The notes below the pieces were generated by a model. The model made no database searches, was not told the origin of the DNA, and saw nothing but the letters and a program-made list of their open reading frames with translations. Positions 1-7,687 of a stretch of 40,609 bases of DNA are shown in pieces. Source of the stretch: an uncultured Burkholderiales bacterium (GTDB lineage Bacteria; Pseudomonadota; Gammaproteobacteria; Burkholderiales; Burkholderiaceae_C); NCBI GenBank assembly GCA_903949285.1, contig CAJAYT010000111.1:1-40609 (forward strand). The letters are read 5' to 3'. Within the stretch, counting starts at the first letter, position 1. Each line of letters opens with the position of its first letter. Position numbers and translations under genes: made by a program.

Positions 1-139
1 GTCCAAGTGCCGCTGGAATCAGTGTCCAGGTGTTACTGGAATGAGTGTCCAAGTGTTGGTGGAATGGGTGTCCAAGTGCTCCTGGAATCACTGTCCAGGT
101 GTTGCTGGAATGAGTGTCCAAGTCCTATCGGAATATGCA
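1..139. mobile_element. Outer end of an IS21-type insertion sequence (partial): 23-bp terminal repeats
   Basis: Six direct repeats of 23 bp start at 1, 24, 47, 70, 93 and 116. Each begins GTCCA(A/G)GTG, and all but the last contain TGGAAT near the same place. The array ends at about 139 with GAATATGCA. IS21-family elements are known to carry several internal copies of their terminal sequence, thought to be transposase-binding sites, and to end in TG...CA; the last bases here are CA. The reading that this is the end of an IS21-family element, with istA/istB left of the window, is inference, because no transposase gene is visible. Confidence 0.6.
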
Positions 140-419
140 GAGCAGCGAAAAAGAGTATGGTAAGGCTAGGAATGCTTCAAGCGTAAAGTGATAAAAAATG
201 GCCTCAAGTGCCTAAAATTGCGTTAATGCTTTCAACATCTTCGACTGCGGACGGCCAGGATCTGTCGCTGAATTGTGCAGGGGGAAGAAATTCAACTCCA
301 AGATGGTCCTGCCTTTGCCGCGAGCCAAGAGATCGGCAGCTTGTACCCGCGGAGATTCGCTGCAGCAAATTGGACGCTAGATGATTTTCAATGTGTGGCA
401 GCGAAACAGTGTAAAAAAC
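140..419. other. Gene-poor stretch between the IS end and the STAND gene
   Basis: No convincing gene, RNA or terminator was found. A 73-codon open frame starting at GTG 275 runs into the 3' end of the large minus-strand gene and has no recognisable domain. The stretch may be the remains of an older gene cut by the insertion sequence, but nothing can be identified. Confidence 0.4.
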
Positions 420-3400
420 CTATATGCCTAGGTCCTGCTCGGCATCTCGAACAGATTCATGCTCAATCTGCACGTCGATGTTTGAGATGTGTTTGATTAC
501 CCAAGTATGTACTCCACTGCTTGAGTGCCGTAACAACGGTTCAAGCGCTTTCCGGTCCGATTGCAGATAAGGCACGAGTGAGCCAGACCACCCTCTTGTA
601 GAGAGATTTGCAGAAAGCGCGCTACCGATACGAGCGTCGTCACCGAATTCTTCAAGAAGCGCTATAAACAACTCTGTCGGTTTTGTTAAGCCATCAACCG
701 TCTCAAAAACATTGATACAGCAAGCAACAAAGTGAGGGCCAACGGTCTGATTTTCGCGGCACCAAGAAATGATTGCATCCTTTGGCAGCACAGTAAGCAC
801 GCTCTGCACTTGAATCGCAGGGCTATTCTCTCGATCTAGAAGTTGATGTAGCCAATATCGTTTTTGATGATCGGAACTAACAATAGCCAGACCAAAAAGA
901 GGCCAAAGTTTTGAACCGTGAACTTTCATAATATCGAGCAGTAGTGGCTTTATCGATTGCCATATGTCGACGTGATTGAATCCATCGCTAGTTGAAGCAA
1001 TTAGTTTCCGACAGATATCTTCACAAAAAGTAAATCCTTCGGTAGTCAGCAATTTATTTACAGTCTCTGTCCAGTGATACAAGTCAGAATGACTGTGGCC
1101 ACTCTTTTCTCCCAATGAAACGCCAGTTACCAAAATCTTAAGTGCAGGTTTACACTCTTCAAACTTGAGGGGGTCAGAAAAGCAGTGCATAAATAGAATA
1201 TCAAGCGCTGACCATGCGCCTTCATCTTCGAAACGTGCCAAATCTAAACAAAAAGAAGATATCTCTCCGCTACTTAGGTGAACAGTTGCACCACCGTAGG
1301 CCAAGATGCGGGGTGAAGCAGGCTTCAAATCACCTTTTTTAATATGAGCTAATAGTGTCGATAAGTGATGGTCTTGAAAAAATCCAGTGCAAAGCATGTC
1401 CGGAAAGAATCTAATCAAATCCTTTCGCGAAGAGAATTTACTTAGCAAACGATCCCACTCAACTGAAGATCGTCGATAAATTCCGCTTAACAACCCCCTC
1501 ACGAAGCTCTGGTTGGGTTGTGCAATGCGCTCTAATTCAGTAATTACCTGATTAAAGAAAGAGTCAACCCCTTCTGACTGCATCGCCAGTCGTCGCCCAA
1601 AAACATACGTTTGGCGCTGTTCTCCCGTCAACAGCAGCGGGATGAACTTGATAAGTTGTTCAATATTTTCGGCAAGCTCAACAGCTAAGGCGTCAGCATT
1701 TTTTGCAGCGATGTCAACGTCTCCTCCCTCCGCATCTCGTCGATGCTCCCACGGGGGGGCAATTACAAGAATTTTAAGTCGCTCCTCCAGATTCGATTCA
1801 TCAGGTTTTAACAAATCCAACCAACCATTTAGAGTTTCGATCACATTTGAATTCATCGCGTCCGCATCGTATTCAAGTGCAAGTTTTAAACTCTCCAATG
1901 CCGATGGCCAAAATCGTCCTTCTATAGCGACGACTTGCCTAAGGGTTTTGTCAAGCATTTCCAAACGCCCATGACCGACAAACCCTCGAATCGAATGGCC
2001 AATCACTTGCTTGACCTTCTCTTTTTGGATCGGGCCTCTGTGTAGCATTTCCAACAAAATCGAAAATACGTTTTCCCAGTAATCAAATATCTCCTGCCAT
2101 AGCTTCGGATGCCATTCTTCAAGTGGCGGCTTAGTACCTTGGTATTCCGCACCAATAGTCCTGCTTCCTCCGTAAACGCTTATGGCTTGCTCTAGGGCGG
2201 AAATTATTACTTGATCCGCTCTATCATCATTGAGCTTTAAGGCCCTTTGTATAAGCTCGAGCCTGACTTTAGGATCGGCTCCGGTACCTGACAGTTGTAT
2301 GCGAAACAGCTGCGAAAACATCCCTGTCGCATTGTTGCTCCACGTCTCATTCTCATTGACAGCCAACATTAGCAATATCCATCCGGACTCCGAAAATAGG
2401 TGTGAATGGAAACAAAGCTTTTCCAGCGCCCAAACTAGGTTTCTTCGGACTCTATCTTCAATTGCGAGAAGCTGATCACGGCCCAGTGCGCTTACAACGC
2501 GATATAGGGCGGACGATGTGGCGTCGGGGTTCACATTTACAAAAGCGCGGAAGAGCCTTGAACCCCGATCAGAAAGGATCACTTCCGCTTCGCCAAAAGG
2601 GCCCAGTTGCCCACACAAGCCAGCCGTAAATTGTTTTACTTCTGGAAGAAAGTCTAATTTCTCAACTTGGTCACAGAAGCTAGTCACCATTGATTCAGGC
2701 ATACCGCTAATTAGAGCCTCTTGCGCCTTTCTCTGATGGGTATTCCACCACTGCGCAGCCAATCTGATCGCAAGCGGCTTGGGAACAAGCTGAGCATATC
2801 GCCCTCGCTGATCTATCAGCCCTCGCGCCGCATACCTCTTGACGCAGGAATAGAAGTCGGCCTCGCTAATATTGACTATCTGTTCCGCAATATATTGAAA
2901 CTCCTCCGAGGCTCCGCTTTCCAGTCCAAATCTATCGAATAGAGCACAGCCGATCAGCACCTTTTCGTCGATTGAATTTATTTCATTTGATGCACCCCAA
3001 AGCAATTTTCGCGTAATTAGGTCATCGGTGAGTTTCCCGAGATCAGGCTCTTCGTTGATCCTTGCATTAGCTATAAGAATAGCCATCTGAGGAAACCCTT
3101 GCGCGAATTCAACGATTCGATCAATGTCAGGAAGTGCATTACCAAAATAATGCGTCAACATCGCCTTAATCATTGGATTTTCGAGTCGGCCAAGTTCGAT
3201 ATGAAGGCCGTCGCCGATTCGTCCCAGGTCGGAGTCGAGCGTTAGCAATGACAATTTGCTTCCAGGCCTTGATACAACCCTATTTAGTTTGTCATGCAAC
3301 TCTAATGAGCAATTATCAGCCACGAGAATTCCGGAATAGCCGTTATTGATCCACTGATGAACATGTAGAACAAGATCACTAGGTTCACTTGAAACATCGC

Positions 3401-4307
3401 AATACACCAGAGATTCTATTTTCTCTTGAGGTAATCGCTTTAGGGCTTCAATCGCCACCCTTGTCTTACCTAGTCCAGACAGCCCGACAAGTCGAATGGA
3501 ATTTCGAGGCAGAAGCAAAGCATTCTCTAAGGTGGAAAGTACTTTTGCCCTTTTCTCATCAGGAAAGAAGGGTCTAACATCATCAATTTCTAGCCATTCC
3601 TCAAAGCGAATAGCACCTCTTGGTCTATCTCTGGAGATTCTGACCTCTTGGCATAAAAACACCTTCAATATAATAAAACTTAGATCATTTTTATCAATTG
3701 GCTTAACAATTGTTCGATGATCCTTCCCATTTACATTCTGCGGGTTTAGGTGTCTGAAATTGCTTTTTGCACTTTGAGGAGATACGACTTTATCCTCTGT
3801 CGCCAAGATAATTTTAAATTCGTAATCATTTTCAATCTTAGTAGTGGCCCACAAATCATTGAGCGCATCAAGAAATTGGGAGTTGTTGCAGAGCTGTTTA
3901 AGGTGCCGGTGCCCAAAAGAAATAAGTGACGCGACCTTGGCAAGTTCAGTCCCCTCCTGAGGAACAGCATAAAAAATTACTTTTTTCGTTTTGGTTTTTT
4001 TTGAGGCTATTTTTTGATCTAAGAGGTATTGCCTAACAATCAACCCGCCCAGACTGTGTGCAACCAAAACTATTTCGTCATACTCATCAAGGGTGTAGTC
4101 AATGTAGGTCTTAAGACCGTTACTAAGCGCTCGGATATCCCCATATTTACTTTGAAATAACGGAAAAATTCTTAGTAGCGCACTGGGATATACATAAAAG
4201 AAGGGGTCGTAATCGAGTTCGTCCTCACCCTCAATCAAACTTTTGAATGCTCCCCAAGTGTCCATTCCGCCGGCTAAGCCGTGGACGAACAGAACAGCTT
4301 TTTTCAT
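420..4307 (-). CDS. Alpha/beta-hydrolase-STAND NTPase fusion, probable NLR-like defence protein
   Basis: This is a 1295-residue multidomain protein. Residues 1-220 are an alpha/beta hydrolase of the lipase/esterase kind: oxyanion strand VLFVHG at 5-10, nucleophile motif AHSLGG with Ser85, and plausible Asp172 and His197 completing the triad. Residues 245-425 are a STAND NTPase: Walker A GLSGLGKT at 275-282, Walker B ILVAD at 327-331, and the GxP motif GFPQMA at 404-409. A winged-helix-like part follows at roughly 445-530. The last 750 residues have no motif I recognise and look mostly helical, as a sensor domain would be. ATG at 4307 has GGAG (4313-4316) just upstream. STAND proteins with an N-terminal effector and a long C-terminal sensor (Avs, bacterial NACHT) are established antiphage systems. 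The hydrolase would be the effector here; that role is inference. The gene stands alone, between an IS end and tmRNA. Confidence 0.8.
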   Translation of the reverse strand: MKKAVLFVHGLAGGMDTWGAFKSLIEGEDELDYDPFFYVYPSALLRIFPLFQSKYGDIRALSNGLKTYIDYTLDEYDEIVLVAHSLGGLIVRQYLLDQKIASKKTKTKKVIFYAVPQEGTELAKVASLISFGHRHLKQLCNNSQFLDALNDLWATTKIENDYEFKIILATEDKVVSPQSAKSNFRHLNPQNVNGKDHRTIVKPIDKNDLSFIILKVFLCQEVRISRDRPRGAIRFEEWLEIDDVRPFFPDEKRAKVLSTLENALLLPRNSIRLVGLSGLGKTRVAIEALKRLPQEKIESLVYCDVSSEPSDLVLHVHQWINNGYSGILVADNCSLELHDKLNRVVSRPGSKLSLLTLDSDLGRIGDGLHIELGRLENPMIKAMLTHYFGNALPDIDRIVEFAQGFPQMAILIANARINEEPDLGKLTDDLITRKLLWGASNEINSIDEKVLIGCALFDRFGLESGASEEFQYIAEQIVNISEADFYSCVKRYAARGLIDQRGRYAQLVPKPLAIRLAAQWWNTHQRKAQEALISGMPESMVTSFCDQVEKLDFLPEVKQFTAGLCGQLGPFGEAEVILSDRGSRLFRAFVNVNPDATSSALYRVVSALGRDQLLAIEDRVRRNLVWALEKLCFHSHLFSESGWILLMLAVNENETWSNNATGMFSQLFRIQLSGTGADPKVRLELIQRALKLNDDRADQVIISALEQAISVYGGSRTIGAEYQGTKPPLEEWHPKLWQEIFDYWENVFSILLEMLHRGPIQKEKVKQVIGHSIRGFVGHGRLEMLDKTLRQVVAIEGRFWPSALESLKLALEYDADAMNSNVIETLNGWLDLLKPDESNLEERLKILVIAPPWEHRRDAEGGDVDIAAKNADALAVELAENIEQLIKFIPLLLTGEQRQTYVFGRRLAMQSEGVDSFFNQVITELERIAQPNQSFVRGLLSGIYRRSSVEWDRLLSKFSSRKDLIRFFPDMLCTGFFQDHHLSTLLAHIKKGDLKPASPRILAYGGATVHLSSGEISSFCLDLARFEDEGAWSALDILFMHCFSDPLKFEECKPALKILVTGVSLGEKSGHSHSDLYHWTETVNKLLTTEGFTFCEDICRKLIASTSDGFNHVDIWQSIKPLLLDIMKVHGSKLWPLFGLAIVSSDHQKRYWLHQLLDRENSPAIQVQSVLTVLPKDAIISWCRENQTVGPHFVACCINVFETVDGLTKPTELFIALLEEFGDDARIGSALSANLSTRGWSGSLVPYLQSDRKALEPLLRHSSSGVHTWVIKHISNIDVQIEHESVRDAEQDLGI

Positions 4308-4331
4308 TTGTGCTCCATATAAAGATTGCTT

Positions 4332-4359
4332 GTCTTAGGGTAAAACACATTGTTGTCAA
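4332..4359 (-). promoter_or_regulatory. Candidate sigma-70 promoter of the hydrolase-STAND gene
   Basis: On the minus strand a perfect TTGACA (4354-4359) is followed after 16 bases by TAAGAC (4332-4337), a weak -10. It lies just upstream of the start codon at 4307. The -35 is good and the -10 poor, so this is a candidate only. Confidence 0.35.
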
Positions 4360-4840
4360 TGACGCTCTCCACTCCTAGCGAATGAAATTCATTTTCGAGA
4401 AAGAAGTGGTTAGGTTTATCTGATCATGTTTACTACGATAGATAGTGCTCTGGAATCGGTTTGAATTGATGCTGGAATGGAGTTGATGGATCCATTCGGG
4501 ATGAACTTGTATATTGCATTTTAGGCAGCACCGGCAGCTATGGTAAGTCCTTCCACACTAGTTGGGCAATGAAAAGGCTCCGATGACCGCTTGGGTTTAA
4601 GCAAACATTCTCCTCAGCCTGCCAATACTGCAAAAAAACCGCTTGATTCGTCCGCGCGTAAGTCGTTGATTTATATAGGGGTGACAGGCGTGCCTTCCGG
4701 ACTTCGGCCTGCGCTTGGTGGGGAGGGTCGGAGAGAGAATGTGCAAACGGAGAGTAAACCGTGCCGGTTACTGGCAGAAATGGCTCTCTCCGTAGTCCGC
4801 AAGAACCCGCAGGAACCCGCGCAAACACGCGGTAGTAGGC
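4360..4840. other. Non-coding stretch next to the tmRNA 3' end, possible island boundary
   Basis: About 480 bp without a supportable gene. Open frames on both strands here only read through the tmRNA 3' end and its terminator. An inverted repeat, CGGAGAGAG at 4729-4737 and CTCTCTCCG at 4784-4792, and a short tandem repeat of AACCCGC near 4805-4822 are visible. Such repeats could be recombinase arm sites beside an attachment site, but no integrase gene is present. Confidence 0.35.
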
Positions 4841-4874
4841 AAAAAAAAGCCAACCCCGAAGGGTTGGTTTTTTC
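4841..4874 (-). terminator. Rho-independent terminator of tmRNA
   Basis: A 7-bp stem (CCAACCC 4850-4856 with GGGTTGG 4861-4867) and a 4-base loop are followed on the minus strand by eight T residues (complement of 4841-4848). It begins 6 bp after the mature tmRNA 3' end. T residues on the plus side (4868-4873) mean it could also stop plus-strand transcripts. Confidence 0.85.
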
Positions 4875-4879
4875 TGTAT

Positions 4880-5254
4880 TGGTGGAGCTGGGGGGATTTG
4901 AACCCCCGTCCACAAGCCTTTTTCACCCAGTTCTACATGTGTAGCCGTCTGATTTGTTTCTCATCCAAAATGTCGCGCAGCAGCACGCTACATCCCAGAC
5001 CAGTACCCTATTTTCTCGTTCAACAACAAGGTACCCGTCGTCGAACCAGCCGATAAAGATTCCCTTACAGCCTGGAAGTCTTGCGACCCCCTTGCCCAGC
5101 CTATCGGCCTGCTGTTGTAAGGCTCACCGGATTAAGCGGCGAGTGCGAAACGTTCGTCGTTTGCAGTTAGTTTTTTTCTGCTGTTTTACGAGGTAACAGA
5201 ACCTCGACATGCCCTGAAGCGCGTCCGAACCCATGTCGAAACCAATGCAGCCCC
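4880..5254 (-). ncRNA. ssrA: Transfer-messenger RNA (tmRNA)
   Basis: This 375-nt RNA rescues stalled ribosomes and tags the unfinished peptide for proteolysis, working with SmpB. The 5' end GGGGCUG (5248-5254) pairs with CAGCUCC next to the 3' CCA (4880-4882) to form the alanyl acceptor stem, including the G.U pair used by AlaRS. The T-arm sequence GGTTCAAATCC is present. The tag frame at 5132-5164 reads GCA AAC GAC GAA CGT TTC GCA CTC GCC GCT TAA, giving ANDERFALAA, a betaproteobacterial tag. CCA is encoded. The gene is one-piece, not permuted. It starts only 12 bp after the gph stop codon, so its promoter must lie inside gph or read-through supplies it. Confidence 0.96.
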
Positions 5255-5260
5255 TGAACT

Positions 5261-5290
5261 TGTATTTTAAGTCTTTGGCAACCACTTGAG
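5261..5290 (-). promoter_or_regulatory. Candidate ssrA promoter overlapping the gph stop codon
   Basis: On the minus strand TAAAAT (5264-5269) lies about 9-10 bases before the mature 5' end of tmRNA and contains the gph stop codon TAA (5267-5269). Only a weak -35 (TACTCA) is seen 17 bases upstream. The 5' end is normally made by RNase P, so the real start can be a few bases upstream of 5254. Confidence 0.35.
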
Positions 5291-5932
5291 TAGCTCTAAG
5301 GGTGAATATATATTTAAATCAGCGCCCCACTTACCTATATCGCCAGCGTCTCCGAGGTATCCGTATCCAGCCGCCACAGTTTTCACACCCGCGGCTTTTC
5401 CAGCAACAATATCTCGCTCATCATCCCCAATATAAACACATTCTGCGGGACTTAAGTTCATCCTCCTCATAGCCTCCAAAATAGGGGCTGGATGGGGTTT
5501 TGCGTGCGCAGTGGTGTCGCCTGAAATAACAGTCTTTGCCTGTGAGAGAAGTGGTATTTGTTGAACAATCGGGTCCGTAAACCGAGCACTCTTATTTGTT
5601 ACGATACCCCACTCCAGAGAGCTTTGTTTCAACCCCTCAAGGAGCTCTTGGACTCCCTCAAAGGGCTTGGTGTGGACTACTAAATTGCGTTCGTAGTTTT
5701 GAAAAAACTCCTCGCGCAAGTCAATGAAATCAGGGTGCTCAGGCTCAATTTGAAACGCCGTTTTCAGCATCCCCCTGGCACCCGTTCCTGTGTGGGGCCT
5801 GTACAACGTAAGTCCTAGCTCAGGCAACCCCCGGTCCAACCTCAAACGATCCGCTGCCGCTGCCAAATCTGGCGCGCTATCGATCAGCGTGCCGTCTAAA
5901 TCAAACAATACCGCTTTAATGTGCCTGAGCAT
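5267..5932 (-). CDS. gph: Phosphoglycolate phosphatase (HAD family)
   Basis: This 221-residue cytosolic HAD-superfamily phosphatase probably hydrolyses 2-phosphoglycolate, which forms during DNA repair or by oxygenase reactions. HAD motif I FDLDGT has nucleophile Asp11 and acid Asp13. Motif II is the Thr112 of VTNKS, motif III is Lys145 in HAKPHP, and motif IV GDDERD at 169-174 binds Mg. The cap lies between motifs I and II, as in the Gph/PGPase subfamily. Length is typical. It lies 26 bp after ubiG on the same strand; ubiG-gph pairs are common in betaproteobacteria and gammaproteobacteria and suggest one transcript. Related HADs act on other small phosphates, so the substrate rests on family resemblance and gene order. 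Confidence 0.85.
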   Translation of the reverse strand: MLRHIKAVLFDLDGTLIDSAPDLAAAADRLRLDRGLPELGLTLYRPHTGTGARGMLKTAFQIEPEHPDFIDLREEFFQNYERNLVVHTKPFEGVQELLEGLKQSSLEWGIVTNKSARFTDPIVQQIPLLSQAKTVISGDTTAHAKPHPAPILEAMRRMNLSPAECVYIGDDERDIVAGKAAGVKTVAAGYGYLGDAGDIGKWGADLNIYSPLELLKWLPKT

Positions 5933-5958
5933 AGTTCACCTTTTTAATGTTGGCCTCG

Positions 5959-6672
5959 TCAGGCAGGTCGCTTTTGTAGCGCTAAAAAATAATTCACTTG
6001 CGTGTTTTGACTGAGCCAGTAACGCTGTGTCAAAGGGTTGAAGTGCAGCCCCTTTAAATCAACCTCCTGTAAGCCAGCTGAGTTACAAAAACCGAGTAGT
6101 TCACTGGGCCTAATAAACTTGGCATATTCATGGGTTCCCTTTGGCAACATATTAAGTAGATATTCAGCGCCAACAATTGCCATTAAAAAGGATTGCACAT
6201 TTCTGTTGATCGTTGACATGAAGACCCATCCCCCTGGCTTAGTAAGCCTTGCACACGCCTCAACTACGAGTGCAGGATCGGGCACGTGCTCGAGCATCTC
6301 CATGCAAGTCACAATGTCAAAGGTGCCAGGCTGTTGGGCAGCCAAGGCTTCGGCAGAACTCTCAACGTACTCCAAATTCTTAACGCCTCCCTCCAGTGCA
6401 TGTAACCTAGCGATTTTCAAAGCTCTAACAGACAAGTCAATACCCGTTACGTAGGCACCACTTCTAGCAAGGGACTCACTAAGTATCCCTCCCCCGCAAC
6501 CGATATCTAATACGGTTTTCTCACTCACCGGTGCGTGCGATTTAATCCATTCCAAGCGGATCGGGTTGATTGCGTGGAGGGGTTTAAATTCACTGTCTTT
6601 ATCCCACCAACGGTGAGCGAGTTGAGAGAATTTTTCGATCTCTGCGGAATCTACGTTGCTAGAGTTATTCAT
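5959..6672 (-). CDS. ubiG: Ubiquinone biosynthesis O-methyltransferase UbiG
   Basis: This 237-residue SAM-dependent methyltransferase performs both O-methylations of the ubiquinone ring (3-demethylubiquinone and the 2-polyprenyl-6-hydroxyphenol step). The N-terminal signature with [18 protein letters not shown] (residues 22-39) is characteristic of UbiG. The SAM-binding motif [10 protein letters not shown] is at 54-62, followed by the acidic residue in TGIDLS. Further motifs ([25 protein letters not shown]) fit class I methyltransferases. Length is normal. It is followed by gph, and ompA lies upstream on the same strand with its own terminator between them, so ubiG-gph probably has a separate promoter. 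Confidence 0.94.
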   Translation of the reverse strand: MNNSSNVDSAEIEKFSQLAHRWWDKDSEFKPLHAINPIRLEWIKSHAPVSEKTVLDIGCGGGILSESLARSGAYVTGIDLSVRALKIARLHALEGGVKNLEYVESSAEALAAQQPGTFDIVTCMEMLEHVPDPALVVEACARLTKPGGWVFMSTINRNVQSFLMAIVGAEYLLNMLPKGTHEYAKFIRPSELLGFCNSAGLQEVDLKGLHFNPLTQRYWLSQNTQVNYFLALQKRPA

Positions 6673-6698
6673 TGAAATCTTAATAAATTCGTTGTTCC

Positions 6699-6729
6699 AA
6701 AAAACAAATCCCGCGTATAGCGGGATTTG
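6699..6729 (-). terminator. Rho-independent terminator of ompA
   Basis: A perfect 10-bp stem (CAAATCCCGC 6705-6714 with GCGGGATTTG 6720-6729) and a 5-base loop are followed on the minus strand by six T residues (complement of 6699-6704). It separates ompA from ubiG. Confidence 0.93.
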
Positions 6730-6769
6730 TTAGAGACACACCTCATAGAGGTATGGGATTTAAATCCAA

Positions 6770-7375
6770 TTATTTAGCACGTGTACCCACAACTTCAATC
6801 TCAACACGGCGGTTCTTGGAACGGCCTTCTGTTGTCTTGTTGTCAGCAACGGGTTGAGTCTCGCCCTTGCCTTCAGTATAGACACGGTTCTTCTCAATAC
6901 CTTTTGTTACCAAATAAGCCTTAACTGCGTCGGCACGGCGAACAGAGAGCTTTTGGTTGTATGCGTCTGTACCAACTGAATCGGTATGACCAACAGCAAT
7001 GATAACTTCAAGGTTGATGGCCTTGATTTTTGCAACTAAATCATCGAGCTTGGCTTTGCCTTCTGCTTTGAGTACAGATTTATCAAAGTCAAAGAACGCG
7101 TCAGCAGCATATGTAACCTTTGATGCCGCTGCGGGTTGAGGTGCAGCAGCTGGTGCAGGGGCTGCAGCGGCTGCTTTAGGAGCGGCAGTAATAGCGGCGT
7201 CACACCCAGGAGCCGCAGTAGCGGGAGTCCAAGACGCATTGCGCCAGCATTCACCAGCCGAGTTTTTCCAAACGTCACCGTTTGAATTTCTCCAGTTGTT
7301 AATTTCTTGTGCGCTAACTGTACTAACAAGAGCGGATGCGGCAAAACAAAGTGCCAAGAATTTCGAATTCCTCAT
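6770..7375 (-). CDS. ompA: OmpA-family outer-membrane peptidoglycan-binding lipoprotein-like protein
   Basis: This is a 201-residue OmpA-like protein. A signal peptide covers residues 1-22 (MRNSKFLALCFAASALVSTVSA, cleavage near SA-QE). A short Trp-rich segment (NNWRNSNGDVWKN...CWRNASWTP) typical of Burkholderiales OmpA proteins follows, then an Ala/Pro linker. The C-terminal OmpA domain carries the peptidoglycan-binding pattern (VGHTDSVGTDAYN, LSVRRADAVKAYL, SKNRRVEI). It lacks the eight-strand N-terminal barrel of enteric OmpA, which is normal for this subgroup. The start at 7375 is chosen because AGGGAG lies 5 bases upstream and the signal peptide begins there; a longer frame from TTG 7393 adds six residues without support. 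No lipobox is visible. It probably tethers outer membrane to cell wall. Confidence 0.9.
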   Translation of the reverse strand: MRNSKFLALCFAASALVSTVSAQEINNWRNSNGDVWKNSAGECWRNASWTPATAAPGCDAAITAAPKAAAAAPAPAAAPQPAAASKVTYAADAFFDFDKSVLKAEGKAKLDDLVAKIKAINLEVIIAVGHTDSVGTDAYNQKLSVRRADAVKAYLVTKGIEKNRVYTEGKGETQPVADNKTTEGRSKNRRVEIEVVGTRAK

Positions 7376-7687
7376 AAATCTCCCTAGAGGCAAAAAAAAG
7401 CAGTACCACTGCGAATCTGCGAGATATGTTCAATACCTCGAACTGACTAGATTGTGCCATATCCAGAAAAAATAACCCGCCCAGGACCCAAAACGGTCCC
7501 AACTTAGCTAGTGAACTTTTATTTTTGACAAGTTTTAGAAGGCCCATTCACACCTAAGTACTCACAGAAGGCCCTAAAACGCTCTAAATCGGATAATTTC
7601 TTGCGTGTTGCTCCAACGAGACACCGGAAAAACACCTGAAGAGGCCTAAAATGGTCGGTTTACCTCTATTCTGAACGGCTCCTACAA
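7376..7687. promoter_or_regulatory. Divergent promoter region of ompA and gyrA
   Basis: This 312-bp stretch separates divergent ompA and gyrA and must hold both promoters. TTGACA at 7525-7530 on + is the only good -35-like box, but no good -10 follows at 16-18 bases. An imperfect palindrome CGAG...CTCG (7420-7440) lies in the probable ompA leader. The individual start sites cannot be fixed. Confidence 0.4.

Noticed and set aside
1..139. Repeat array considered as CRISPR
   Set aside because: Units of 23 bp are contiguous without unique spacers and differ internally; no cas gene is nearby.
275..496. 73-codon plus-strand frame
   Set aside because: GTG start without a ribosome site, no domain, and it overlaps the end of the well-supported STAND gene.
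4538..4915. 125-codon minus-strand frame
   Set aside because: It starts inside the tmRNA 3' end and reads through its terminator; the peptide is a typical artefact of RNA gene ends.
4591..4944. 117-codon plus-strand frame
   Set aside because: It is antisense to the tmRNA 3' end and terminator and has no recognisable family.
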